Source of the DNA: Aquirufa aurantiipilula
GTDB lineage: Bacteria > Bacteroidota > Bacteroidia > Cytophagales > Spirosomataceae
DNA length: 64,000 bases
Direction of reading: 5' to 3'
Assembly: GCF_019923745.1 (NCBI RefSeq)
Contig: NZ_JAANOG010000001.1
Location: 310,001-374,000, forward strand
A model generated the notes under the pieces. The model searched no databases, was not told the origin of the DNA, and saw nothing but the letters and a program-made list of their open reading frames with translations. Within the stretch, counting starts at the first letter, position 1; the number at the start of each line of letters is the position of its first letter. Position numbers and translations under genes: made by a program. Of the stretch, positions 52,209 to 60,627 are shown piece after piece.

Positions 52209-54221
52209 ATGTATTGGATCGCATTCATTTCATTTATTTTGATGAACTACAAGGTAGCATCTAAGATATCCAATAAAAATTTAGAGGAAATTTTAATCAT
52301 TGGATTTACTATTTATACTAGTAGCGTCATTCTAACAGGATATGGATTATCTACATTAGATCTCTGGAATAGCCGAATTTTATGGGCAATAGTTCCTTTT
52401 TTCATTACCTCTTTAACATATTATTTCTTTCAAAGGCCAGTATTCGCCTTTGAATTAGAGCATGTTTCTGCCTTCAAAGTCATAGGTTCTGCCATCCAAA
52501 CAACCCACCAAACCTATCAAAAATTAACGGGCATTGAACGTTTTATTTTTGCCTGTTTATTTTGGTCATTTTTAGTTGTTTGTGCCCTTCAGATAACCCT
52601 AGTTTTTAATAGTCCTCCGAATGAATGGGATAGTATGACTGGACATTTGAATCGTATTCTGTATTTCTTACAGCAAGGGTCCATGTCGCATTTTATTGGA
52701 ACAAATTGGAATATAGATACCTATCCTAGGAGCTTTTGCTCTTTACAAGTATATCCTTTTTTAATGAGCGGATATAATGAATATTTATTTAAACTTCCCA
52801 ATGTAGGTTCTTATTGGATACTCTCTTTTGGAATATATGGAATTCTGAAAAATTTAGGGGTTAGGTTTAAAACTAGATTATTTTTAAGCATCCTTTTTTT
52901 GTTTCTACCCAATGTATTAATGCAATCCATAACAACAGAAACGGATATAGTATTAGGGGCTTATTTAAGTTCTATTGTTTATTATTTGGTTGCATATCGA
53001 AAACAAGAAAAGACAATTTACTTGTATTTAGCTGGTTTAACATTTGGTTTGGCCCTTAGTCATAAAATCACTTTTGTATTCTCCTTTATCCCTCTATTAA
53101 TTTTATATGGATATTGTTATTACCCTGCCATTAAGAAAAAAGCTATTTTCGTTTTCAAACATCTTATCATAGCTCATCTTTTGGGAGCTATTTTATATGT
53201 TGCTGCTACTGGATATATTTCCAATTTCATTCATTATGGACATCCTATAGGACCACCTACAGCGACACAACATCAATCAGTAGAAAGAGCTGGTAGCCTA
53301 GGTAACCTATTCGTACAAGGCAGTAGAAATGTTCTCAGATATGGATTTGATTTGTTCAACCTGGATGGATTAAGAAACATCATGCTTGTTGAGAAATTAA
53401 ATCATGCCATGAAAGCCCCCTTCCGAGCCTTTGACCAAGGTCTACAATTAGGATTAGAACGTGTTACAGAATTCACTATTATACCATTTACTTTTGATAA
53501 GCGATTTGAATTTTATAATGGTAGCCCTATCTATGGAAGTATATTCATCTTCATCATTCTTCCGAGTTTGTTTTTATTTTTTAGGAGGCCAAATTGGATG
53601 CAAGGATTATTTTTACTTGCTTTTGCCGTTCACTTTGCTACACTTGCATTTACAGCTGCCTACGATCCTTGGAAAGGGAGGTATATGATCAGTTCAGCAG
53701 TTTATTTATTTCCTCTATTGGTATATATTTCCAGTTTCATCTTTGAAAAGAAACAAGCTTGGTTAACAAATCTGATATTGGGGCTTATTGTAGTCATAAT
53801 CAGCCTTTCTGCCATATTTACCTTGGGACTTAACATTCGGGCATTACCGTTTAATGCCTATGGCAAAAAGTCCATCTTAGAGTTAGACCGTGTATCGGCC
53901 TTAACGATTAACCGACCTGATATTACACCAGCCTATCAAAACTTTGAAAAATTAGTCCCAAAAAATGCTGTGGTAGCCTTAGGGACCATTAATGACGACT
54001 TTGAATATCCTTTATGGGGACCTAAATTCAGTAGAAAATTAATTCCTTTAAATCCTTTTGAACAGGGTATTCAAGCTATACCAAATAATGCTGATTATTT
54101 ATTTTTCAGTAAAAGGGTATTTCAGCCACAAGCGGGGGATATACGACTAGGAACAGATACTACGCTAGTTGAAGGAGTACTCGTACGCGGAGAAGATTAT
54201 TATTTAAGAAAACTACATTAG
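52209..54221 (+). CDS. Large polytopic membrane protein, probable GT-C glycosyltransferase
   Basis: This 670-residue protein has about twelve helices and no close family I can name. The first periplasmic loop contains FNSPPNEWDSMTGHLNRI with a Glu-x-Asp pair, the kind of acidic site found after helix 1 of GT-C (ArnT/PMT/GT39-like) transferases that use polyprenyl-phosphate sugars. The segment TTETDIVLGAYLSSIVYYLV and a C-terminal soluble tail of about 120 residues also fit. It is the last gene of the export operon and may glycosylate the polymer or the lipid carrier. The stop codon overlaps the convergent secreted-protein gene. Confidence 0.7.
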   Translation: MYWIAFISFILMNYKVASKISNKNLEEILIIGFTIYTSSVILTGYGLSTLDLWNSRILWAIVPFFITSLTYYFFQRPVFAFELEHVSAFKVIGSAIQTTHQTYQKLTGIERFIFACLFWSFLVVCALQITLVFNSPPNEWDSMTGHLNRILYFLQQGSMSHFIGTNWNIDTYPRSFCSLQVYPFLMSGYNEYLFKLPNVGSYWILSFGIYGILKNLGVRFKTRLFLSILFLFLPNVLMQSITTETDIVLGAYLSSIVYYLVAYRKQEKTIYLYLAGLTFGLALSHKITFVFSFIPLLILYGYCYYPAIKKKAIFVFKHLIIAHLLGAILYVAATGYISNFIHYGHPIGPPTATQHQSVERAGSLGNLFVQGSRNVLRYGFDLFNLDGLRNIMLVEKLNHAMKAPFRAFDQGLQLGLERVTEFTIIPFTFDKRFEFYNGSPIYGSIFIFIILPSLFLFFRRPNWMQGLFLLAFAVHFATLAFTAAYDPWKGRYMISSAVYLFPLLVYISSFIFEKKQAWLTNLILGLIVVIISLSAIFTLGLNIRALPFNAYGKKSILELDRVSALTINRPDITPAYQNFEKLVPKNAVVALGTINDDFEYPLWGPKFSRKLIPLNPFEQGIQAIPNNADYLFFSKRVFQPQAGDIRLGTDTTLVEGVLVRGEDYYLRKLH

Positions 54222-55489
54222 GTCTTTTGTTTCTTCTTTTTAGCCGAAGGGAACAAAATGTTATTGAGAATTAAGCGATATCCTGCTGAATTTTTATGAA
54301 GACTTAAATCAGTATGTTCTTCATTGACAAAGTGTTGATAATCCTCTGGATCGTGCCCTCCTAAAAATGCAAAAAAACCTTTTCCCACTTGTCCATACAG
54401 GTATTTCACTTCTTTTATACTTTCATTTTCTGCCAAAATGGTAACTTCAGATTTAACTGTGGAGCTGGCAAAACCTGTAGTTTGTCCCATAAATCCATGG
54501 ATTACTTGTTGGTGATTTTGGGTCAACATACAGGGAATCATATCTGATTTTGCGGAAAACTCATTTAGTTCAAAAAAATCATTTTCTTCTGCAATAGGTC
54601 TTTGTGTATAATTCGGAGCAGAATCAATGGTGGAAAATTCATTTACACGATAATTGAGAATCAAGGAAAAATCTTTAAAAGCGACCGTATTCTTAAAATT
54701 TAAATTGTCGGCACTGATATTGGATGAAGTAGCATCACCATCATAAAATGCTGGGACTGCATCCATACCTAATGTAGATAGCGCAATATCAAAAGTATCG
54801 GTGGCGGTACACATAGCGAACAAATAGCCACCACCTAACATGAAGTCTTTAATCATGGATGCCACTTTACCTTTCATTTGAGAGACTTTTGCAAAACCAT
54901 TCTTTTGGGCCATTTGTTGGTCTTCTTGCAATTGCAACTGGTACCAAACTTGATCTTTTTGAGTGAACATTTTGCCCATTTGTCCCGTAAAATCTTCATG
55001 ATGTAAGTGAACCCAATCGTATTTAGCCAAATTACCGTCTAATACATCTTGATCATAAATAGTTTCAAAGGGAATCTCTGCGTAGGTCAATGCTAATGAA
55101 ACGGCATCATCCCATGGAGAGGCTGATTTAGGAGAATAAAGGGCAATTTTAGGTACTTTTTGAAGAGTAGCTTGTTCCATATTGGAACTCTCTGAATTGA
55201 CTTCAGCTAATATTTGGGAGGCTATCTGATCTGATATTATTTGGTAGGATATTCCTCTACTTAAAAGATCCTTGGAAAAGGAAGGATTGTATTCCATTAG
55301 AAATGAACCACCTTTGTAGTTTAACAGCCAAGATACTTTGGCATCTTCACCTTGCAAAACTTTATAGGTAAATCCGTAGGCTTTTAAATGGTTCGTTTGA
55401 CTCTCATCCATAGGAATCAGTAGCTTATTTGCTAGCAAAGAGCTGAAAGAGGAACAAAAAATGATTAATGGAAGAATAAGCCCTTTCAT
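54218..55489 (-). CDS. Secreted conserved protein (family mislabelled asparagine synthetase B)
   Basis: This 423-residue protein has a signal peptide (cleavage near SSLLA-NK). It is followed by a conserved N-terminal module (HLKAYGFTYKVLQ; WLLNYKGGSFLM), the central LHHEDFTGQMGKMF and GGGYLFAMCTATDTFDIALS, and GQVGKGFFAFLGGHDPEDYQ near the end, with a basic KKKKQKT tail. From memory, Bacteroidota homologues carry the name asparagine synthetase B. However, no N-terminal Cys amidotransferase or ATP-pyrophosphatase motif is present, and it is exported. The central part recalls a ThuA/class I amidotransferase-like fold. The true function is unknown. Confidence 0.8.
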   Translation of the reverse strand: MKGLILPLIIFCSSFSSLLANKLLIPMDESQTNHLKAYGFTYKVLQGEDAKVSWLLNYKGGSFLMEYNPSFSKDLLSRGISYQIISDQIASQILAEVNSESSNMEQATLQKVPKIALYSPKSASPWDDAVSLALTYAEIPFETIYDQDVLDGNLAKYDWVHLHHEDFTGQMGKMFTQKDQVWYQLQLQEDQQMAQKNGFAKVSQMKGKVASMIKDFMLGGGYLFAMCTATDTFDIALSTLGMDAVPAFYDGDATSSNISADNLNFKNTVAFKDFSLILNYRVNEFSTIDSAPNYTQRPIAEENDFFELNEFSAKSDMIPCMLTQNHQQVIHGFMGQTTGFASSTVKSEVTILAENESIKEVKYLYGQVGKGFFAFLGGHDPEDYQHFVNEEHTDLSLHKNSAGYRLILNNILFPSAKKKKQKT

Positions 55490-55554
55490 TGGTTTCTTAA
55501 GACGTAATTTATCTAATAAATTGCAAGGTAAAATTTAAACGGTAGGAGAACAAC

Positions 55555-56793
55555 ATGAATCTTAAGGAAAACGTATTTGAAGGACTAAGATCGATCAAAG
55601 GAAATTTACTAAGAACGATTTTAACAGCCTTAATCATTTCACTAGGAATTACTTCTTTAGTTGGAATTTTAACAGCCATTGATGGTATTCAAAGCTCGGT
55701 GGATAATTCTTTTTCTGGATTAGGGGCTAATTCATTTGACATCCGAAACCGTCCTGCTATGCAAATTAGACGTGAGGGACAGCGCGAAAAAAGATTTAAA
55801 AATATCGATTACCGTCAAGCCACCAAATACAAAGCACTTTTTAGTTCCAAGGGAAAAGTATCCTTAAAAACCAATGTTAATTTCAATGCAATTGCTAAGC
55901 ATGGTTCCAAAAAGACGAATCCTAATACGAGATTGGTAGGAATTGATGATAATTTCATGGAACTGAAGGGATATAAAGTAGGGATGGGAAGAAATTTTTC
56001 AAATCAAGAGTTTCAGCATGCTAATAATGTTTGTCTTTTAGGTGTTGATGTGATAGATCAACTTTTTGAAAAAGAAAATCCGGTGAATTCAGAAATTATA
56101 GTTTCTGGTCAAAAGTTAAAAGTTGTAGGGATTTTGGAGAAAAAAGGAAGTATGATGGGAGGGGGAGACGACAGAGTCATTATGGTACCTTTAGAAACAG
56201 GAAGAAAAATAGCCGTTGGTAGAAGCTTAACTTTTGATATCACCACATCGTCTACCAAAGTGAAAAATTTAGATGATTTCATGGAAGAAGCTAGAGGAGC
56301 CATGCGTCGTGTAAGAATGGATCCTATTGGTTCTGAAGATTCATTTTCCATTGATCGTTCCGATTCCATTGCCAAAAGCTTTGAAAACATCACTTCATCC
56401 TTAAGAATTGGAGGTTTTGTTATCGGATTTATTACTTTGTTAGGTGCTGCCATCGCCTTGATGAATATCATGATGGTATCTGTAACCGAAAGAACAAGAG
56501 AAATTGGTATTCGTAAATCTTTGGGTGCTACACCTTTTCGAATTCTTCAACAATTTCTTATTGAAGCAATTGTTATTTGTTTACTTGGAGGAATAGGAGG
56601 TATCGTTTTAGCCATTCCTATCGGAAATTTAATAGCCCAAGGAATAAGTTCAGGTAGTGCAAGCTTTATTATACCTTGGGTTTGGATGATAACTGGTATC
56701 ATCGTTTGTATTTTAGTTGGCTTATTTTCAGGAATTTACCCTGCATTTAAAGCCTCGAAATTGGACCCTGTAGATGCTCTACGCTACGAATAA
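55555..56793 (+). CDS. MacB/FtsX-family ABC transporter permease
   Basis: This 412-residue inner-membrane protein has an N-terminal helix (about 20-40; GNLLRTILTALIISLGI), a periplasmic MacB-core domain (about 45-280), and three C-terminal helices with IMMVSVTERTREIGIRKSLGA and the final YPAFKASKLDPVDALRYE. These are the hallmarks of MacB permeases, which act in efflux or envelope stress. No ATPase or membrane-fusion gene is adjacent. A rare Shine-Dalgarno sequence (AGGAG at 55544-55548, six bases from the ATG) precedes it. The orphan ABC ATPase at 58473 is a possible but unproven partner. Confidence 0.9.
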   Translation: MNLKENVFEGLRSIKGNLLRTILTALIISLGITSLVGILTAIDGIQSSVDNSFSGLGANSFDIRNRPAMQIRREGQREKRFKNIDYRQATKYKALFSSKGKVSLKTNVNFNAIAKHGSKKTNPNTRLVGIDDNFMELKGYKVGMGRNFSNQEFQHANNVCLLGVDVIDQLFEKENPVNSEIIVSGQKLKVVGILEKKGSMMGGGDDRVIMVPLETGRKIAVGRSLTFDITTSSTKVKNLDDFMEEARGAMRRVRMDPIGSEDSFSIDRSDSIAKSFENITSSLRIGGFVIGFITLLGAAIALMNIMMVSVTERTREIGIRKSLGATPFRILQQFLIEAIVICLLGGIGGIVLAIPIGNLIAQGISSGSASFIIPWVWMITGIIVCILVGLFSGIYPAFKASKLDPVDALRYE

Positions 56794-56815
56794 TAAAGAA
56801 AATATTAATTGGGTA

Positions 56816-56847
56816 CTTGATTAATCAAAGGATTTGAAGTACTTTTG
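56816..56847 (+). promoter_or_regulatory. Promoter of tRNA-Leu
   Basis: CTTG (56816-56819), 20 bases, then TACTTTTG (56840-56847), an exact -7 element, 17 bases before the tRNA 5' end. It is one of the best Bacteroidota-type promoters in the window. Confidence 0.65.
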
Positions 56848-56864
56848 TGTCGCAATTAAGAATT

Positions 56865-56948
56865 GCCCAGATGGCGGAATTGGTAGACGCGCTGGTCTCA
56901 AACACCCGTGGGTGCAAGCCCGTGCCGGTTCGACTCCGGCTCTGGGTA
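56865..56948 (+). tRNA. tRNA-Leu(CAA)
   Basis: The acceptor GCCCAGA pairs with TCTGGGT (G-T at the first pair), followed by discriminator A. The D arm is TGGCGGAATTGGTAGACGC. The anticodon loop CTCAAAC carries CAA (56899-56901). A class II variable arm (GGGT-GCAA-GCCC) and the T arm GCCGGTTCGACTCCGGC follow. It reads UUG. The anticodon stem CTGGT/ACCCG has one apparent T-C mismatch at the second pair. Confidence 0.96.
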
Positions 56949-56950
56949 CA

Positions 56951-56973
56951 AGCCTCCTGAATTTCAGGAGGCT
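56951..56973 (+). terminator. Rho-independent terminator after tRNA-Leu
   Basis: AGCCTCCTGA and TCAGGAGGCT form a perfect ten-base-pair stem with an ATT loop, starting two bases after the tRNA and followed by TTTACTTTTTT. It ends the tRNA-Leu transcript. The minus strand lacks a T run, so it does not serve the convergent xylB. Confidence 0.9.
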
Positions 56974-56982
56974 TTTACTTTT

Positions 56983-58458
56983 TTATGCGGGCAAGTAATT
57001 TTTCCAATTAGCATATGCTTGAGCTGTTTCGTCCGCATATTTCAAATCAGGTTCTATTGTTCTTTTAATTTTTAACTTAGAGACAGCTTCTTTAGGAGAA
57101 TTGAAATAACCAATACCAATACCAGCTCCTAAAGCCGCCCCCATGGCACCATCAGATTCCATCAAATCCACTGCTATTTGAGCTGCATTAACGATGCTTT
57201 GACTAAATACAGGACTTAAATACATATTAGCCAAACCAGCTTTTAATCTTTGAGGGGTAATGCCTACTTTATCCAATAATTCAATTCCATAAACTAATGA
57301 AAAGGCGATTCCTTCTTGCACGGAACGACTAATCTCTGCCGATTGATGACGATTTAAATCCAATTGCTGAAAACTAGCCCCAATGACACGATTCTGAAAT
57401 ATTCTCTCCGCTCCATTTCCAAAAGGCATAACAATTAATCCTTTGGAGCCAATTTCTGCCTGTGATGCTAATTCATTCATTTGTTGGTATGAACTAGTAG
57501 GGAAGAAATTTTGCTTCAACCATCGGTTCATAATGCCTGTTCCATTGATGCACATCAAAACCCCAATTCTGCGTAAGCTATCTTGGTAATTTACATGCGC
57601 AAATGAATTAACTCGATTACCTTGATCAAATTTTAACTCATCACTTACGCCATAAACGACTCCTGAAGTCCCAGCAGTAGTAGCAATTTCACCAGGTTCT
57701 AATACGCCTAAAGAAAGAGCATTATTGGGTTGATCACCTGCTTTGTATGTAACTTTTACAAAATCATTAAAACCTAGACGTTGAGCTATTTTATGTAAAA
57801 TCTGACCATGATCTGAAAATACGGGTTGAATACTTGGAAATAAATCAGAAGAAAAACCAAAATAATTTAATAACTCAGTTGAAATTTGATTTTGCTTAAA
57901 ATCCCAAAATATACCTTCTGATAAAGAAGATGGAGTACAAGTTAATTCCCCTGTAAGTTTTGCTCCAATATAATCACCAGGTAAAACTACGTGTTTAATT
58001 TTTTCAAATATTTCTGGTTGATTTTCTTTTACCCATGCCAATTTTGCAGCTGTAAAATTACCCGGAGAATTGAGTAAATGGCTTTGACAATATGCCTCTC
58101 CCAATACAGAAGCCGCTTTTTCACCTAAACTACCAGCTCTCGAATCACACCAAATAATGGATGGTCTTAGGACTTCCAAATTTTCATCCAAAACAACCAA
58201 ACCATGCATTTGGTATGAAATTCCAATTGCATGAATGTCCAAGGGATTATATGTACCAGAAGCATTACCTTTCAAAATAGCTTGTTCAGTACAATACCAC
58301 CAATGAGCGGGATCTTGCTCGGCAAAGCCAGGTTGAGGTGAATAAATTTCATTTTCTGTCTCTGGATAGGAGCAAGAAAAAAGAACTGTTTGCTTAGCAG
58401 CATCAACAATACTAACTTTAATCGAAGATGTGCCTACATCAATTCCACACAGTAGCAT
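56983..58458 (-). CDS. xylB: Xylulokinase (FGGY family)
   Basis: This 491-residue sugar kinase of the FGGY family has the N-terminal phosphate-1 motif GIDVGTSSIKVSIVD, PGFAEQDPAHWW, the GISYQMHGLVVLD substrate loop, the IIWCDSRAG motif with the catalytic Asp region, the ATP-site TTAGTSGVVYG, and the C-terminal LMESDGAMGAALGAGIGIGY. XylB phosphorylates D-xylulose to feed the pentose phosphate pathway. Assignment to xylulose is by overall similarity to XylB; other pentuloses are possible. No xylose isomerase gene is next to it. Confidence 0.9.
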   Translation of the reverse strand: MLLCGIDVGTSSIKVSIVDAAKQTVLFSCSYPETENEIYSPQPGFAEQDPAHWWYCTEQAILKGNASGTYNPLDIHAIGISYQMHGLVVLDENLEVLRPSIIWCDSRAGSLGEKAASVLGEAYCQSHLLNSPGNFTAAKLAWVKENQPEIFEKIKHVVLPGDYIGAKLTGELTCTPSSLSEGIFWDFKQNQISTELLNYFGFSSDLFPSIQPVFSDHGQILHKIAQRLGFNDFVKVTYKAGDQPNNALSLGVLEPGEIATTAGTSGVVYGVSDELKFDQGNRVNSFAHVNYQDSLRRIGVLMCINGTGIMNRWLKQNFFPTSSYQQMNELASQAEIGSKGLIVMPFGNGAERIFQNRVIGASFQQLDLNRHQSAEISRSVQEGIAFSLVYGIELLDKVGITPQRLKAGLANMYLSPVFSQSIVNAAQIAVDLMESDGAMGAALGAGIGIGYFNSPKEAVSKLKIKRTIEPDLKYADETAQAYANWKNYLPA

Positions 58459-58472
58459 AAAAAGTCATTTAA

Positions 58473-59222
58473 ATGTTAGAGATTCAAATTAATCACCACC
58501 AAGTTACAAGTCATTTTGCTTTAAACCATATACATTTTCAAGTAAAAGCAGGTGAAATATTTGCTCTCATAGGAAAAAGTGGCTCAGGGAAGAGTACCAT
58601 AGCTAATATCGTGGTTGGACACACTGTTCAACCAGAGGCTTCCATTAAGATTCATGGAAAGGAATTAAATACCCAAATGGATCGTTTGATCAAAGTATTT
58701 AAGGAAGTAGGTTATGTGCCTCAAAACCTTCATTTAATGCCACACCATACGGTGGAAGAATACCTTCGTCGATTAGGTCAAAAAATGACATCCTCAGATT
58801 TAGAGAAATTCATTCAAAAAAATTTAAAACGTTTTAGATTAAAAACGGTTAAAAACACTAAAATCCAACATCTTTCTGGAGGGGAAAGGCAAAAATTAGC
58901 CTTATTGGAAGCAATCAGCAAACCTATTGAATTATTGGTCTTAGATGAACCCTTTAGTCAACTAGATACCGAACAAAAATTGGAATTTTCAGAAATTTTC
59001 AAACAGGTTGTTGAAGAAGAAAATATACCTTGCTTGTTAATCAGTCATGATTTGGTTGACATTTTAAGCTTAAGCCAACAAGTGGGTATTTTACATCAGG
59101 GCAAACTTATTTTCAAAGGAGATTGGGGGCATTTCAAAAAATCCAAAAACAAACAGGTACTTGCTTTACAACAAGCCATGTTTGCCTGGAAAGAAAAAAT
59201 AGATAGTTTATTCAAAGTCTGA
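58473..59222 (+). CDS. Orphan ABC transporter ATP-binding protein
   Basis: This 249-residue ATPase has Walker A GKSGSGKST (34-42), a Q-loop in GYVPQNLHLMP, the signature LSGGERQ, Walker B LLVLDEPFSQLD and the H-loop SHD. It is complete and normal in length. No permease gene is adjacent: xylB is divergent on one side and tatD is convergent with a 15-bp overlap on the other. Its partner is therefore encoded elsewhere, or it acts in a non-transport role. The substrate is unknown. Confidence 0.9.
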   Translation: MLEIQINHHQVTSHFALNHIHFQVKAGEIFALIGKSGSGKSTIANIVVGHTVQPEASIKIHGKELNTQMDRLIKVFKEVGYVPQNLHLMPHHTVEEYLRRLGQKMTSSDLEKFIQKNLKRFRLKTVKNTKIQHLSGGERQKLALLEAISKPIELLVLDEPFSQLDTEQKLEFSEIFKQVVEEENIPCLLISHDLVDILSLSQQVGILHQGKLIFKGDWGHFKKSKNKQVLALQQAMFAWKEKIDSLFKV

Positions 59223-59981
59223 GTATGCTTTCAAGGCACGCGCATTTTGATTCGTAATATCTACTAATTCAAGAAGCGATATCTCTCGATAATCGGCTAA
59301 TTTTTGAGCTATGAAACCAAGGTAAGCTGGACTATTGGGTTTACCTCGATATGGCACTGGGCTTAAATAGGGGGCATCTGTTTCCAAAACCAATTGTGAC
59401 AGTGGAACATCTTGTATATCTTGGTGGAGATTGGCATTTTTATAAGTTAAAACACCTCCAATTCCCAAGGTATATCCTAAATCCACCAAAGTTTTGGCTT
59501 CACGAGCATCGCCAGAGAAACAGTGAATTATCCCCGTTAAATCTTTGAATTCCTTCTTTTTAAGGATAGCTAACAAATCGGCATATGCTTTTCTGCAATG
59601 CACATCAATCCATAAATGATGTTCAAGTGCCCAATGACATTGAGCTTCAAAAGCGGCAATTTGTTGTTCCTTAAAACTGACATCCCAATAGTAATCTAGG
59701 CCAATTTCACCTATGGCTAATACTTTTTTATTAGCTAATTCTTTTTCAAAAAAAGCTAATTGTAGAAGATAATCTTCCTTGACATAAGTGGGATGCAAAC
59801 CAATCATGGGTTTACAAAATGAAGTATTCCCTTGATATAAATTCCATAATGCAGCCCAAGATTCTTGATCACAATTGGGTAGCCAAACCTCCTCAATACC
59901 TGCCTGTTTTATTTCAGCATAGGCATGTTCCCATTGCTGAGTAAAATGTTCATCGTATAAATGTGCGTGAGTATCAATCAT
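59208..59981 (-). CDS. tatD: TatD-family metal-dependent hydrolase/DNase
   Basis: This protein of about 257 residues is of the amidohydrolase fold. It begins MIDTHAHLYDEHF with the metal ligands HxH, has GEIGLDYYWD with a bridging Glu, HCRKAYADLL, GIIHCFSGDA and LETDAPYLSP. TatD proteins are 3'-5' exonucleases or deoxyribonucleases linked to DNA quality control. I choose the ATG at 59981, which overlaps the deacetylase stop (ATGA type). The longer frame with 11 more residues is unlike the family start. Confidence 0.93.
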   Translation of the reverse strand: MIDTHAHLYDEHFTQQWEHAYAEIKQAGIEEVWLPNCDQESWAALWNLYQGNTSFCKPMIGLHPTYVKEDYLLQLAFFEKELANKKVLAIGEIGLDYYWDVSFKEQQIAAFEAQCHWALEHHLWIDVHCRKAYADLLAILKKKEFKDLTGIIHCFSGDAREAKTLVDLGYTLGIGGVLTYKNANLHQDIQDVPLSQLVLETDAPYLSPVPYRGKPNSPAYLGFIAQKLADYREISLLELVDITNQNARALKAYSDFE

Positions 59982-60607
59982 AAGGCGGATAATTGAAAGC
60001 CCTTGTCGTGACAATAAGCTAAAAATTGAGGTAAAATAACTTTTAAATGAGGAAAGGCTTTTTGACTATCATGAAAAACTACAATAGATCCAGCATGTAT
60101 ATTTTTAAGGCAATGATCAATAATAGATGAATGAGATAAATCTGAATTATAATCACCTGTCAACAAAGACCACATATAAATGGGCCCTATTTCAGAGGAT
60201 TTTTTAATTAACGCACGATTTACTCGACCATAGGGGGGTCTAAATCCAATACTAGGTATGTTTAATTCTGAGAAAACTAAATCACAAGCCATTTTATTAG
60301 CGATATAATCTTCATGAGACACTTTCCATGCATTGACATGATTCATAGTATGATTTCCAAGACTATGACCGGCTACATGAATAGATTGAGCAATTTCAGG
60401 ATACTGGCGCATATTCTTTCCTATGCAAAAAAAAGTAGCTTTTGCTTGAAATTTATCTAACTCATCTAAAACAAAATTGGTAATTTCAGGACTAGGTCCA
60501 TCGTCAAAAGTGAAATACACTTGATTTTCCTTCGCATCAGCTTTTTTATCCCAAATCAAACTAGGAAAAATGCTGGGTACAAAGGATGGTAAGCGATGAA
60601 TGAACAT
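59978..60607 (-). CDS. Polysaccharide deacetylase (NodB/CE4 family)
   Basis: This protein of about 209 residues has the CE4 motifs: MT1 TFDDGPS with the catalytic and metal-binding Asp pair (about D35-D36), MT2 HSLGNHTMNH with two metal His, MT3 FRPPYGRVNRAL, and the C-terminal motif with IVVFHDSQKA. Such enzymes remove acetyl groups from N-acetylglucosamine in peptidoglycan, chitin or other polymers. A clear signal peptide is not visible, so a cytoplasmic or N-terminally anchored form is possible. I prefer the ATG at 60607 over the upstream TTG at 60622. It is divergent from ruvC with only about 20 bp between. Confidence 0.9.
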   Translation of the reverse strand: MFIHRLPSFVPSIFPSLIWDKKADAKENQVYFTFDDGPSPEITNFVLDELDKFQAKATFFCIGKNMRQYPEIAQSIHVAGHSLGNHTMNHVNAWKVSHEDYIANKMACDLVFSELNIPSIGFRPPYGRVNRALIKKSSEIGPIYMWSLLTGDYNSDLSHSSIIDHCLKNIHAGSIVVFHDSQKAFPHLKVILPQFLAYCHDKGFQLSAL

Positions 60608-60627
60608 AGTATTCAGATTCAATATTC

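Noticed and set aside
56983-59222. A sugar-uptake operon of xylB with the ABC ATPase
   Set aside because: The two genes are divergent, and the ATPase has no permease or binding-protein neighbour, so a sugar ABC importer is unsupported.
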